Assembly: GCF_011397635.1 (NCBI RefSeq) | Contig: NC_064771.1 | Coordinates: 14,075,379-14,139,378 of the forward strand | Direction: 5' to 3' | DNA length: 64,000 nt | Source: Epinephelus fuscoguttatus | Lineage: Eukaryota > Chordata > Actinopteri > Perciformes > Serranidae | Shown: one piece after another, positions 23,181-35,500 of the stretch | Layout of the letters: each line of letters starts with the position of its first letter | Numbering within the stretch: the stretch's first letter is position 1 | The notes under the pieces: model-generated | Told to the model about the DNA's origin: nothing | Seen by the model: the letters and a program-made list of their open reading frames with translations, nothing else | Database searches by the model: none | Translations under genes and position numbers: made by a program

Positions 23181-26049
23181 ACTTTTTTGGAGTGATGACA
23201 GAAAATATGACAACAGACATTCAAAGCTTCACATATTAAAAAACAAAAAAAGACATTTGGTACAGTCTTAGCTCTGTTTGTTGTAACAGTAGCTCTTGGT
23301 CTAAAAATAGAGATTGGTAAACAGGATGCACCATCTATTATGTTTATCAAAATTTTAGCAATTGCTAACTCCACTCCTAATGTGTGATTTGGGCTATGAA
23401 TAAATGATTACTCCATTATCATATGAAACTGACATCAGGAATGAGTTGGGAAATTATGGAGGACAAGAAGTGTCCAACACAAATACTATTAGTACTGTAA
23501 AACTTCATTAGCCTGGGCTGTTATTTACTTAAATCACTGGACTCAACGGGCTTATATTTTATACGGGACAGGCCTAATTGTTTATTTGAACCAGTGTGAA
23601 TTACATGTATAAAGATTAAGCTTCAAATAACATATTAATTCTGTGTTGTGTTACTACACTTGTTTCACGGCGAGCAGCATGCTGACACAACACCACTTTA
23701 TCCTGTTAAAACAATATTCATAACTTGGATTAAATTATATGAAAAGCTCTTTAGATTCTTTTGATCTGAGGACCATTACGGACTAAAGGAATATGAATAA
23801 CTTACTGGTTATCGAGGCATGGATACATATTCTGAACTTAAGACAGCTTCAGAGGAAGGGAGTCACCACTTGTTTTTTCGTCAAGCTGGTACATTTGAAT
23901 GAATTACGGTCTTTTCTTGTGCCCATGGTTCCATAAATTGACACAAATGGAGCTAACAACCCAGTTTTATACATCCAAAGAACTTCTATAAATTATCGCC
24001 TTGGCAACCAGGCCAGGCGTCTAATTGAGAGAGGTATTTATTTGTTAAAATGTGTAGCCACACCAGGCTAGTAAAAGGGATTTTTACTGAAGTTTTACTG
24101 TATAAAAACAATCAAGAAATAAAATTGAAAAGTCACTCATAAAAATCCAGTCTTCCTCACACAAATATCTGTCATACAGTCCCTCACTGATGAGCCCATC
24201 ACAGTATAAATTGAGAATACACACAAACTTTTGAGTCAAGTTAAAGTAGAACATTTTTTCATCATTTGTGTGAGTGGGTAAGTTATGTTAGTGTGTGCAG
24301 GTGTGTAAAGTCATGGGTAAGTACATGTGTATGTTGCATTTCCTCCTGCTGCCTATTTAGCTGCAAGTTGCCAAAAAAAAGCTGACCTCTCCCTGCTGGA
24401 GGTCGGGACAGGAAGCAGCAATGACAAACTTTCCGACTGATGTGAATTTGTTGGGAGGGACTGAACCTAAGTTGTTATACATGTGAGTTACAAATACAGA
24501 CAGGAGGAAATACATCTTAATTTCAGTTTTGCTGCATTTTTGTTTCAGTTTTAGATCATTTTCAGTTTAGCATGTTGGTATTAAACCTAGTTACATAGAC
24601 GTACACATGCACACAAATATCTGCCTCCATGCAGCCTACACATGAAAGTCTGTTTCCAACTTCTATTTACTGCAACACTCTTTGCTCTTGTGCTGCACAC
24701 TGAGTGAGAGTCACATTACGTGCAGGACATACAGAGAACTGCTTTCCTTTTGTAAAAACTGATTACAATGCGTAGCTGCAGGAAACAAGCTTTAAGGATA
24801 ATCAGCCGGGGCAGGAAACAGGAGAGACTTAAAAGGTTTATAGACTCAACAGGGAAAACTGTTGGTTCAAATGAGGAATTAATTACCCCTTTTCAACCTG
24901 CTGTCTTTGATTCTCACTGTCATTTTTCTCCCATAAATGTTGGTTTGGGTTGTTTGCAGAGGACTTAGCACAATGCAGTTTCATTAAAAAGGACCACAAC
25001 AGTGTATTTGTGGCTAATTTTCAGCAAATGATACACTTTAAAATGATAAATAATAGTGTGGTGCAGACATTTTAAAATGAAATGACATTTACCACAATGG
25101 AACATTTAGGGGAAGTAAATGATCCCTGTGATGGATTACAGCAATTGTTTTATCTCCAAACTCACTTTCACATGGATAAATCAGACTAAAATAAATCAAA
25201 CCTAAATAAAAATATATTACGTCTGTTGAGCTTTGAGTTTAACATCAGAAAACTCTTAAGGAATCTGGATATTGTGGGGGGAAAAACACTGCTATGAGAG
25301 GAAACAGTGTATTTTCAACCTCATAGCTCCATCTGGTGGAGTTAAAAAAAGAACTATAACCAAGAAAATAATATTCTACAGGGGTCAAGTTGTATTTGTG
25401 TCAGATGAGATGAATGAATATAGCCGTTTGTTGTGGTTTGATGCCAGTCTGCTGTGATACAGCCTTTGAGAAAACAATGATTTCCTCATGAAGACCTGCT
25501 GCTGCTTCAGAAATGAGCAGCGGGCGTTGCTGTTGCTGTTTCTCTGATTATAGCAGCTGTTGCTGTGATGATAGTTCTATCAGTTCCTCCCCAGTCAAGG
25601 TCGCTTTTTTTTTTAACTGGTTTGCTGCTTTGCCCAGTTACTGTTGATGAGATAATACAGTTTCTGCAGTGGTGCTGTTATTGTCATGGCAAAAGCAGCC
25701 GATTTTACAGTTTTTGATGCAGTGTTAGCAGGAAATTGTACCAATATATAAAGGTCATGAATATAGCAGGTTAAAATTACAGCTAAGCCCCTCCCCCTGG
25801 CACTCATTCTCCAATTGTAAAAATGTGCTGTATATACACCGAGAAAGGAAAAAAAAGTTTAAACAATATGCATCAATCATCTTCGGCCCAGTGCCTTTCC
25901 TCAGTAGTCTTGAGTCTCCCTAGTTTGGCTAGCTGTGGACTTCCACTTCCGCAATGTGGTTTTAAGGCGTCCAAGCTCCATATAATTTCAGCATGATCTT
26001 TTCGTTTCGTCAAATATTGTGTCCTCACATTGAAGCAATTACTGTGCTT
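23181..26049. other. No gene recognised
   Basis: AT-rich sequence without supported coding, RNA genes or clear repeats. Confidence 0.45.
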
Positions 26050-26865
26050 GAGAGAGGAAATGAGCAGAGCAGCAAAGGCAGGCGGAAAGGTGACAAATCA
26101 AGCCCAAAACCACGACACTACTGTTTGCAGCAACATGGCGGATAACGCTGCACCTCCGCTTACAACGGAGAAGCTTGTGGAAGAGCTTGAAAGTATGGAA
26201 AAGTATGACCAGAGAACTCAGAGTTTTACTGAATAGTTCCTTAGACCCAATACGGTCGTCAGTTGAATCATTTCAGCACACTTTGGCGACTCAAGCTTCC
26301 ACTATCAGAGAGATGGAGACTAGCCTAACTGACCACAGCGACAGGATAACGCAGCTTGAACTTGATGTGAGTGGGTTTCACACCAACCTCAGATTAGCAA
26401 TAGAGAAGAATATGGTGCTCAAAGCTGAAGTGGAAGATCTGGAATCCCAGTATTGGGACTGCCAAAAAATATGGTGGGAAAAGATGCTGGAGACGTCATG
26501 TCCAAGTTGTTCTCCGCCCTGCTGGGAGACCTGCTCTCTGGGCTGCCTCAGTTAGATCTTGCCCATCGCAGCCTGCAACCAAAACCATGACAGATTTCAT
26601 CAATATATTGAGAAAGGAGCTGTTTTAAACTGGGCAAAGTCTCGTAAAGACTCTTCATACAACGGACACAAGATGTACAAGGATTTTAGCACAGTGGTGG
26701 CAAAAAGGGGAGCAGCATTCAGCCCGATTAAGGGGCTTCTCTACATGCCGGGAGTGGAGTTTGGAACGCTGTACCCAGCACATCTCCAAGTCACCTACAA
26801 CAATAGGACGCACATCTTCGACTCTCCCGCGGATGCAGAGACATTCCACCAACAGCAGTTTTAAA
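26050..26865 (+). mobile_element. L1-clade LINE ORF1 remnant
   Basis: Successive frames give an L1-type ORF1 protein. It starts near MADNAAPPLTTEKLVEELES, followed by a coiled-coil-like middle (SSVESFQHTLATQASTIREMETSLTDHSDRITQLELDV) at about 26250-26440. The RNA-binding part (LPKNMVGKDAGD, then YIEKGAVLNWAKSRKDSSYNGHKMYKDFS and LYPAHLQVTYNNRTHIFDSPADAE) runs to the TAA at 26862-26864. A stop after SFTE, frame changes near 26235 and 26460 and a short deletion before the C-terminal block make it non-functional. ORF2 does not follow. Confidence 0.75.
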
Positions 26866-28084
26866 GCTTGGAAGATTCAACAGAGAAGTAAAAGCCTGGT
26901 GACACTCCACCAGATGACACTTTGGTTTGGTAACCATGCTACTGGTCATATTTGGTCGATTGTTAAAGATGCTGTTTATACGTTCCATTGTTACAGCTCG
27001 GCTAGTTCTGGATTCCAAATCCAAAAAAAAGGAAAAGTTTTGGAAGAAAACAGAATTGAATTGTGCATGAAGAGATTTGTTTGCTTTTACCGCCAACTCT
27101 GCAAAGTTAAAGGTCCAAATAATCATAAATAGCCCACTGTAGTGCCCCCTGGTGGTGAAACATATTAATGAATGCTCATTTCGACCTATTTGTTATGTTG
27201 ACAGGCTAATTTTAATTTACTGGTCCGTGTTACCTTCAGTATAATGCTTTTTAAAAATTATTTTTGGTCAAAAATGGCTCTTTTGATAGTGAAGGTTGCC
27301 GACCTCTGACCTACACAGTTGTTTTCACTTGCCTGAAAAGGCTTTCAATCAGGACTGTGTAGACGTGTACTGGCTGTGGAGTCCTGACTCTCCTGTTTTG
27401 TTCGCTCTGTCTGGGGGGAGCAGCTTCCATGTGATCTCTGCTGATCTTTGTGACTTTCACAGACTCCCAGCGTAGCTCCACCCGAATTCAACCTGAAAAA
27501 AGACCCATCTGGCCAAAGTAATCAATCAGTTTTTTCAGGAATATTTGAATAATTTGGTGAGTGTTCAATCCAAACACAGTGGTGCACTTGGTTTGTGGGC
27601 TGTATGTGTAAGACTAATCTTACACATACAGCCTCACCTAATACAGAGGGCTTTTAGCATTGGGATTGAGTAAAGGTTCTCTGTTGTTGACATAAACGGG
27701 TGAATCCTAATTATCATGCTACTCATTTGCATGACTAAACCCCTCTAACAACAAGAACCAACTGCTACAGGCTGTAGTCTTCAGCAGCTCAAGAAAGGTG
27801 AACATGTGGTCAACAACAACCCACGAGACTTAACCCACAAAATCCATATCACCAGTGGTATTGGAGCTATTCAGATTTTCACTCAACTGTCTCCGCAACA
27901 GCTGAATTTACAAAATAAACGTTTCAGGTTTTGAATACACACCTGCTCACTGCATTACAGTAGCTCTAAGGCGTAATGCTTTAGGCATGTTAATCAGTGG
28001 TTGGCCAGTGAGACTGAACGACTGGAATGACTGCATTGTTTTCTTGTGTTGTTCTTCTTCGAGGTTGTGTATACATGTTTACAA
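26866..28084. other. No gene; contains a perfect hairpin
   Basis: No coding support. The only structure seen is the 16-bp perfect inverted repeat at 27598-27633, listed separately. Confidence 0.45.
27598..27633. repeat. Perfect 16-bp inverted repeat, 4-nt loop
   Basis: GGCTGTATGTGTAAGA is followed by CTAA and then its exact reverse complement. The flanks do not extend the stem. No transposon termini or RNA family were recognised. Confidence 0.85.
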
Positions 28085-28178
28085 GCTCCAGTGGCGCAAT
28101 CGGTCAGCGCGCGGTACTTATAAGACAGTAACCTGCAGAGTCATGCCGAGGTTGTGAGTTCGAGCCTCACCTGGAGCA
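28085..28178 (+). tRNA. tRNA-Ile(UAU), intron-containing, copy 4
   Basis: The same 94-nt sequence as the copies at 15374 and 17807: intact arms, anticodon TAT, 20-nt intron. Its flanks differ from every other copy. It has no Harbinger fragment upstream (AGGTTGTGTATACATGTTTACAA precedes it) and no unit spacer downstream. It may therefore be the ancestral locus or an independent insertion. A TTTT lies at about 28185. Confidence 0.92.
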
Positions 28179-28423
28179 GACAACTTTTACAAGAGAATGT
28201 AGAAGTTGGCCTTCATCAAGCAGCTACCTTGATTAAAGAAAAAGTGTAAATGTGGTTAACAAAGCTGTGATGAGACAGCTCACAGGACTCAAACAGCACA
28301 ATCCAAGTCAGACATAGCGAGAGATAAACTGGTAACCCATGATCATCACTTAGTTGGATAATTTGACTACTCCGACAGACAAAAAACACGGCATGTACCT
28401 GCTTCAGGTTTCTAAAACAGGAG

Positions 28424-28606
28424 TTGTTGGTAGCTTGGTGGATAGTGCAGGCATCCCATGTATAGAGGCCATGCTTCACTGCAGCGGTTACAGGTTCAAC
28501 TCCAGCTTGCAACCCTTTGCTGCATGTCAACCCCCATTCTCTCTCACTCACTCCATTTCACTCTGTCCTGTTCATTAAAGGCAAAAAGCCCAAAAAATAA
28601 TCTTTG
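28424..28606 (+). mobile_element. tRNA-derived SINE
   Basis: Head TTGGTAGCTTGGTGGATAGT with B-box GGTTCAACTCC, then GCTGCATGTCAACCCCCATTC and CTCTCTCACTC body and a GGCAAAAAGCCC segment near an A-rich end. Same family as 6177-6272. Confidence 0.65.
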
Positions 28607-28676
28607 AAAAAAAGTTTCTAAGACAAACTTTCAATATATTGTCAAGAGAATCAAGACAGTGAAAGAGTTGTAGAGA

Positions 28677-28770
28677 GCTCCAGTGACGCAATCAGTCAGC
28701 GCGCGGTACCTATAAGACAGTAACCTGCAGAGTGATGCCAAGGTTGTGAGTTCAAGCCTCACCTGGAGCA
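28677..28770 (+). pseudogene. tRNA-Ile(UAU) pseudogene-like copy 5
   Basis: 94 nt and collinear, but U33 is C, the conserved D-loop GG is AG, the D-stem start is ACGC and the T-loop is TTCAAGC. The acceptor stem still pairs. Only CTTT follows, a weaker pol III stop. It shares the U33C change and the GTGATGCC intron edge with copy 2, which indicates common descent of the two units. Confidence 0.8.
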
Positions 28771-28927
28771 CTTTAACCAGGAAATACTTGCTGCTCTTCA
28801 TGAGTTGGTCCATCTCACCTCTTGGTATTACATAATGGCATACCTTGCATGTAGACCACGACACACTCCTTGTACACTAACTGCCCAAACTATCATGATT
28901 GACCACTAATTGCAGACTTAGTCCTTG

Positions 28928-29035
28928 GGCAGCTGTGGCTCAGGAGGAAGAGCAGGATCTTCACTACTCAGAAGATCAGTGGTTCAATCCTTAGCTCCTC
29001 CAATCTCTATGTCAAAGTATCCTTGAGCAAAATAT
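28928..29035 (+). mobile_element. tRNA-derived SINE, 5' part
   Basis: Same family and truncation as at 17471: head GCAGCTGTGGCTCAGGAGGA, B-box GGTTCAATCC, CTCCTCCAATCTC. It joins the Harbinger fragment near 29055. Confidence 0.6.
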
Positions 29036-29054
29036 AGAAGGAGATTCTGAACCT

Positions 29055-29267
29055 GATTGAATGATGGACAGCATGGGTGTGAACTTTTGATTGATGTGTT
29101 ATGCGTGCTACCCACTGCGAGAGACATAGAAGTAGCTAATAGCAGTTTGGGGCTAACTCAAAGAAGAGCAGTGGCCAAAAATGTCTGCAAATTGGGAAAA
29201 CATTGCATTTGGGGAGCTCCTTACCCTCCAAGCAGAGGACAAGATCAGCCACCACATAACAGAGAAG
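29055..29267 (+). mobile_element. Harbinger-type remnant, short copy
   Basis: Nearly identical to 17594-17806, ending ACATAACAGAGAAG just before the tRNA at 29268. The Myb-like start reads MSANWENIAFGELL. Confidence 0.45.
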
Positions 29268-29361
29268 GCTCCAGTGGCGCAATCGGTCAGCGCGCGGTAC
29301 TTATAAGACAGTTACCTGCAGAGTCATGCCGAGGTTGTGAGTTCGAGCCTCACCTGGAGCA
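29268..29361 (+). tRNA. tRNA-Ile(UAU), intron-containing, copy 6
   Basis: Intact 94-nt gene: full acceptor pairing, conserved D-loop GG, U33 present, anticodon TAT, T-loop TTCGAGC. Its intron differs from copy 1 by one base (GTTACC for GTAACC). A TTTT occurs at about 29368. The downstream unit spacer is absent. Confidence 0.92.
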
Positions 29362-29989
29362 GTGAGATTTTAAATGCAACAGGTGAGGTGACCTGACAAC
29401 ACATACAACACAATGATCAAAAAGGCTTTCTCAAAGTTAAGAAGGGTCCTGTGTTGCCTCTTTAAAATCTGAAACCAAAGTAAACTGACTTAAGGTAAAG
29501 TTGTCTGATTTGAAACAGCTCTAAAACAGACCATTAAGGTTAGATAACATAGAGTACAATGCAATAGAATATGGATTCTGTTAAGGTTAACAATGCTTTC
29601 CTCTTACGTCATATCATTTTAGGTACCAGACCAGGCTATTACACTGAAACAAAAAGCATGACTGTGCATTTTTGTTCAACTTCTTAGCAATAGGTCACGA
29701 GATCCTTTGGTTATGCTGAGTCAGCCTTCATCTCTACACTGGGTTAACACATCAATGAATAAAAACTTGAAACACTAGATGTTACATAGCTTTAAATTCA
29801 ATTCTAATAGTGACCATAGCTCAAGAGATCCAGCTGTTATATCCCTGTTTCTGATGTAATCATTTTTAACACTATTAATTGTATTAATGTGTGTTACAGC
29901 ACCATTACTGATATACAATCTCACAGGACCTTTAAAATGAAAAAGAGTATCACTTAATGCAATGATTGGGGACATATCACTATCCATGC
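29362..29989. other. No gene recognised
   Basis: AT-rich sequence. Nothing supported. Confidence 0.4.
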
Positions 29990-30955
29990 AGCTCCTAGGA
30001 CAAATTTAGTTTGCAAAATCAAGACCATTTTAGATACTTACACATTAGTGATTATGATGATGATGAATGGATGGATCTTGACTTGGTACATAATATTTAT
30101 GTAATGGAGAGAATGACTTTTATACTGAGAACCAAGAAGGATCTCTTTATTGAGAAATGGGTCAAGTGGTTAGTGTATGTCTCAAACATTAGACCTGATT
30201 TTGATCCGTATCATCTTTCTGGTCATCCACAAACCATGTCACTGAAGGACAAAGGATTATTTAAAGGCAGAAACACACTGTGGGGTGGTCAGGAGCCCCC
30301 TACTGTCACTATAGGTATGTCTTGATTCAACATCCTCGTAAGCACAAGCAATCGCAATCGTAAGCATGATTATTATTTGATTCATTTTTATTATGTTATT
30401 TCATTCATTCATTCATCTTCTAACCGCTTCATCCTCTTGAGGGTCGTGGGGGGGCTGGAGCCTATCCCAGCTGACATCGGGCAAGGTACACCCTGGACAG
30501 GTCGCCAGACTATCACAGGGCTGACACATAGAGACAGACAACCATTCACGCTCACATTCACACCTACGGACAATTTAGAGTTATCAGTTAACCTAGTCCC
30601 CAATCTGCATGTCTTTGGACTGTGGGAGGAAGCCGGAGTGCCCAGAGAGAACCCACACGGGGAGAACATGCAAACTCCACACAGAAGGGCTCCCACGCCT
30701 GGGATCGAACCGGCAACCCTCTTGCTGTGAGGCGAGAGTGCTAACCACAACACCACTGTGCCGCCCTATTATGTTATTTATTTAATTTAATTTAATTTAT
30801 TTTATTTCATTTTTAGCTCATCTCATTTTATCTTATTTTATTTTATTTTATTGTGCGAGGTCTTCATGTTAACTATTTGTGGATTTATATATATATATAT
30901 ATGTTCAATGTTCTTATTGCTTTTATAACCCAATAAAGACTGAGAAACTGAGAAA
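29990..30955 (+). mobile_element. L1-like LINE, ORF2 end and 3' UTR
   Basis: The frame 30011-30325 ends with a block (IYVMERMTFILRTKKDLFIEKW, WLVYVSNIRPDF) that resembles the C-terminal end of L1-clade ORF2 proteins from fish. AT-rich 3' UTR follows, ending near CCCAATAAAGACTGAGAAAC at about 30935-30955. A SINE is inserted in the UTR (30402-30766). The reverse transcriptase core is absent. Confidence 0.5.
30402..30766 (-). mobile_element. tRNA-derived SINE with 13-bp TSD
   Basis: On the minus strand the head GGGCGGCACAGTGGTGTTGT and B-box GGTTCGATCCC are followed by the widespread fish body GTTTGCATGTTCTCCCCGTG and CCTCCCACAGTCCAAAGACA. The end is GAAGCGGTTAGAAG plus ATGA repeats, an RTE/Rex3-style tail. 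The target duplication TATTATGTTATTT lies at 30389-30401 and 30767-30779. The exact duplication suggests a fairly recent insertion. Confidence 0.85.
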
Positions 30956-31250
30956 CAGTCACAGGCTATCAACTAAAAATAATAATAAAATAATAATAAA
31001 ACTATAAAACAGATTATAATCCATCTGAAAATGTCCTCCTGTCTGTTTTGTCCAGAATGAAGATCAAAGAGGACTTTGTTTTCTTGAATTTAGTTAATGT
31101 GTAGCTGAATAACATCTTAAGAGCCTGAGCTACAGCAAAATCAGTCCAGTCTTTCAAGAATGTATCTTCAAATCTTCATTTTAATACTGGAATAAATTTT
31201 ACATAAAAAGTCATTTTTGTGTGTTTTAATGTTTCTAGTTGATCCATTTA

Positions 31251-31378
31251 GCCCTGCAATAGTCTGGCAACCTGTCCAGGGTGTACCACGCCTCTCGCCC
31301 AGTGTCAGCTAGGATAGGTTCCAGCACATCCAAGACCCCTAACAGCATAAGCAGTTATGGAAAATGAATGAGTGAATA
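31251..31378 (+). mobile_element. 3' part of the same SINE/RTE-tailed family
   Basis: GTCTGGCAACCTGTCCAGGG, then TCAGCTAGGATAGGTTCCAG and AAGCAGTTATGGAAAATGAATGAGTGA match the 3' half of the SINE at 30402-30766 on the opposite strand. The head is missing. Confidence 0.65.
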
Positions 31379-32249
31379 GTCCAAGTGAGTAAAAACAAGC
31401 TTACAGAAACTGCAATTTATTGCTGTTTAACAGTGACTGTCCTATCATGGTCCCCTGAACAGAAACTCTCAGTCTTGCTGTGTTTAGCTCCATTAGCTGT
31501 TAGCTCTGTTAGCTGTTAGCTCCATTACCCAAACACATCACAGAACTCTGCTGCCCACCAGCTGCTAACAGCTAACTAAGATAACAGCACGAAGACGGGC
31601 TCTGTTGTTGTTACTCAGTTCAGTTTCTTATTTGCTAATGATAGTTGCATATAAAAATGTCGGGTCTTTCATGTCCTGGGCAATCGGGCCATGGTTAATC
31701 TTGAACCCTAACCACTTCTTAACACTGAAAACATTGTCACTATTGACCCTGCTTGGTCTCCAGCTCATCTGCATCATGGAGTCGGTTCAAATGCATTAGG
31801 CCTTATAGAAAAGCAGCAAAGGCAATAAAAAAGTTAGCTGGTTTCACCAAAACCTTGGTCCCCTGCTGTAGTGGAGGGTATATGCAGGTATACGGGGTGT
31901 ACCCACTTCTTTCTCATACAGTATATACAGCAGAAACCAGAAGCTTATGGAGCTGCAGATAGCAGCAGCTGAAAGAGTTTATCTGAAAAGGCCTGAACCA
32001 CACTGCAGTGAAGCCTCTGACTCACTTTAATACGTTTCTTTGTTGTGATGGCGCAGAATGAGACAGCTTCAACCAACACACCATACAGCTGATAAGGCAC
32101 TAGACCTGCCAAAATCCCAATAAATAATAATGTGGAAGCACCTGAAGGGCCAACAGCAGACCACCCCACACCAGCTGCATACTGAGCTCAGCCACATTAA
32201 TGTTATGGTAGACATACCCAGCATGACGCACGCAGAGCCCCAGATAGCG

Positions 32250-32527
32250 CAGCGGCGTGGAGCCCCCACCCTGCCCTGGCTGCTGCCCGATAAGGCAGCG
32301 CAGCAGGGAAACAACACCTTTAACATCACACCTTGTTTGTACACAGACGGAGTTACTGCTTTTACTCATCATCCGTTTCTGCGATTTGGTTAATATGGTG
32401 CTAAAATGGTCGATTAAGGCCTTTTACGCACACATCTGTCGCCTGTTGTGAATCTGAGCTCCGCTGTTAAGTCATCACACTCTGGATATTCAGCTACAGT
32501 GAATTCTCTATAGCGCACAAGGCTGCC
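32250..32527 (+). promoter_or_regulatory. Putative promoter of the alphaD-type globin
   Basis: A GC-richer segment upstream of the start codon carries a CACCC box (32267-32271, within AGCCCCCACCCTGCCC) and a GATAAG motif (32289-32294). Both are motif types used by erythroid KLF and GATA factors. Another GATAAG lies at about 32091. I see no convincing TATA box within 100 bp of the ATG. Motif function is inference. Confidence 0.35.
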
Positions 32528-35500
32528 ATGCTCAAACAGAGAGAGAAAGAGCTTATAGCAGAAATATGGGATAAACTGACTCCCGTGGCAGAAGATATTG
32601 GATCAGAGGCGCTTCATAGGTAGGTTTAACTCTGTTGTTTCCACACTTCCAACATATAAACTTACCTGTGTGTTTGAAAGAAACTGTTATATATTTAAAA
32701 AGTAGATAAACTGCATGATGTGACTAATTTCTCCTCCACAGGAGCCTGCTGTGTGTTTATAAATGTTTTGGCTTCCTAAGAGATCTTCATCTTAGCTCTC
32801 TGGCATAATGTCCCCAAAAACAAACATTTAAGCTTGGAGCCACATATGAAGATCGAGACCCTTCATAATGACTTCATAACTTCCTGGTGTCTTATTAGAA
32901 AGTGAAAAAATGAAAACCTTTTATTATGACTTAATCAGCATTTATTAATTAATTGTGTATTACCGCTGATCATGAAAGTATTTAATTTATAAGTGTAGAC
33001 TAGGACCAGGCAATATATTGATTTTATATTGACATATTGTCGTAGATTTTTGAATTTTGTAAGTGATGCCTTCTTTGGTATTAAAGGCTGCATTCAGGGG
33101 CGTATAGTAGTAATTCTGGGCCCTGTGCATAAGCAGTTTCTTTGGGCCCCCCCGTCGTTCCTTTCTTGATCCACGTCTCTCTCAGGCACCTTTGGGATTT
33201 TCTAAAATTTGTTTATTTACTCATTTTTACCATGTCAGTTTTCTTACTTCCTTTTTTTTTGGAGCCCTGTTTTTCATTTCTTGGAGAAAAACACGGCATT
33301 GTAGGCTTTAGCTACATTTAGAGGAGGCAAGTCCTAGTGCAAGGGTGGACTAAACCATTGTGTGCCTTTAAGAGGGGGGGTTCAGTCTCTCAATCCATTA
33401 TTTTTAATTTAGTTATGGCACTACTTACGAAACAAAATTCTTTCCAGGCCTTTGAGGGCACCCCTCCCATTGGGGCCCTGGGTAATCAGTCCCCACACCC
33501 ATTATGACGCTCACAGTAAAATGATGTCATTTTCTGGACTTATCAGAGTGTTCAAGTTGCTCTATAATTTCCCTTTACCCACTTATAATATAAAGATCGT
33601 CTTAGATTTTGGATATCGTATGGTATATCGTTGTATCGTAATAAGACAAAAATGCTGTATTAACCTCCCAGACTTTTCTGTTTGTTTTAATGCTTGCCTT
33701 AGTCACTATATGTCCAAATTATTGATGATTATTGATCAAAAATCTCATTGTATTAATAATAATAATAATAATAGTCATCCCTACAACTTAGTCATATCAG
33801 AGAGGGTATTTGGTGAGAAATGTCATGTTCATTTTTGTTTCCCAGTCCTATCATTGATGAAGTGTTTTTGAGGAGATTTAAAAGTATCGATATATATCGT
33901 GTATCGAGATATAGCCCAAAAAATATTGTGATATAATTTTCAGGACATATCGCCCAGCCTTAATATTTACATAACTGATGAGTATTTTTGCAAAAATCTC
34001 ATTGAGTGAATATTTTGCGATCATCATTACAACATCAAATTCAAATTCAAATAGCTTTACTGGCATAATCATAACAAAATACAGTAGCGAACAGAGTATT
34101 GTACATACATTGAATGTTGGCTATTACAGTATACAAATATCTATATATACATTCTGAACAGTGTATGAAACCCCTACAGCAGAATTAACATCTTTTTGAT
34201 TATATATTTTTTAACTAATAAATCAAAGTACTTTTTAAAATATCCATATGGGTTTTATTGGCAGACAAATATTGTGATATTTGATTTTCTACATATCACT
34301 CAGCTTGCTGTAAAGCATTAGTAAATGATTTATGAATAATTGGTTTGGCAATTAACATATGAATCCAAGATCAGTGTAGTGAAATACTCAAATGCAAGGC
34401 CTCACACTAGTGACAACAACAACAACGACGATGATGATGATGCTGATGATGATGATGGCAGTAACCAGAACCAGCATGATGGATAATGGTTTTTGTGCAT
34501 CTTTGCAACACCACTGACAGAAATCCTGAAATTATTTTTCCTAATCCCTCCACAGGATGTTTACCACCTACCCAGGTACCAAGACGTACTTTTCCCATCT
34601 GGACATCAGCCAGCGCTCCCCTCACATGCTCTCTCATGGGAAGAAGATTGTTGAGGCCATAGCAGAGGGAGCCAAAGACATCAGCCAACTGACCGTCACC
34701 CTGGCTCCTCTGCAAACCCTGCACGCCTACACGCTCCGGATCGTGCCGACCAACTTCAAGGTGCCTTTACTACAATCCATTTGGCCTGCATTACTGCAAA
34801 TAAAGCAGTCTTTAACTTTTGATTTGTAGTTGGTTGAGTTTCTAAATATCTTTTGAATAGTTTTTGTATTGAATTGCGACTACAGTAATGATTTTTTAAA
34901 TTACAGATTAATCTGCTAATTATTTTCTCCATTTGCTTTCTTTGTTCCAACAAACAAACCAAACATCATGATTTATTTTTTTGTTTGCATGAAAAATAAC
35001 ACATTCACATGTCTAAATTTGTAATTTAACTAGTAAAAAATAAATAAATGTCAAATATGTCAAATAAATGTGATGGTGTAGAGAGTGCAATATTAATAAT
35101 TCCACCCTGCTTACCAAAATATTCTCTCAATAAAGTTTAATTAAATAAAGTCTACTTGGAAAATCTACCAAAAAATAAAATAAAATGAAATAGAACAAAG
35201 TAAAATAAAATAAAATAAAATGAAAAAGAAAATATTCTCATGGTTTTAAGCACACTATGACGCTGTGTTTTCAGTGGTCTGAAAGTTACGTCATCTCAGG
35301 CCATATCAGATCAAAGTCCAAAGACGTCAGCAGGAGTTCCTGTTTACTGCTTCAAAACCAGCATGACCGCCATATTTCTCCCCAACAGCTCATGTAGCTT
35401 ACTGTTAGTGTTTCTGCAACATAAATATATTTTCCATACATGGAGATGCAGCATTCTTCAGAGCAGACCTGTTGTTACTTCCCATAAAACATGTTTAATT

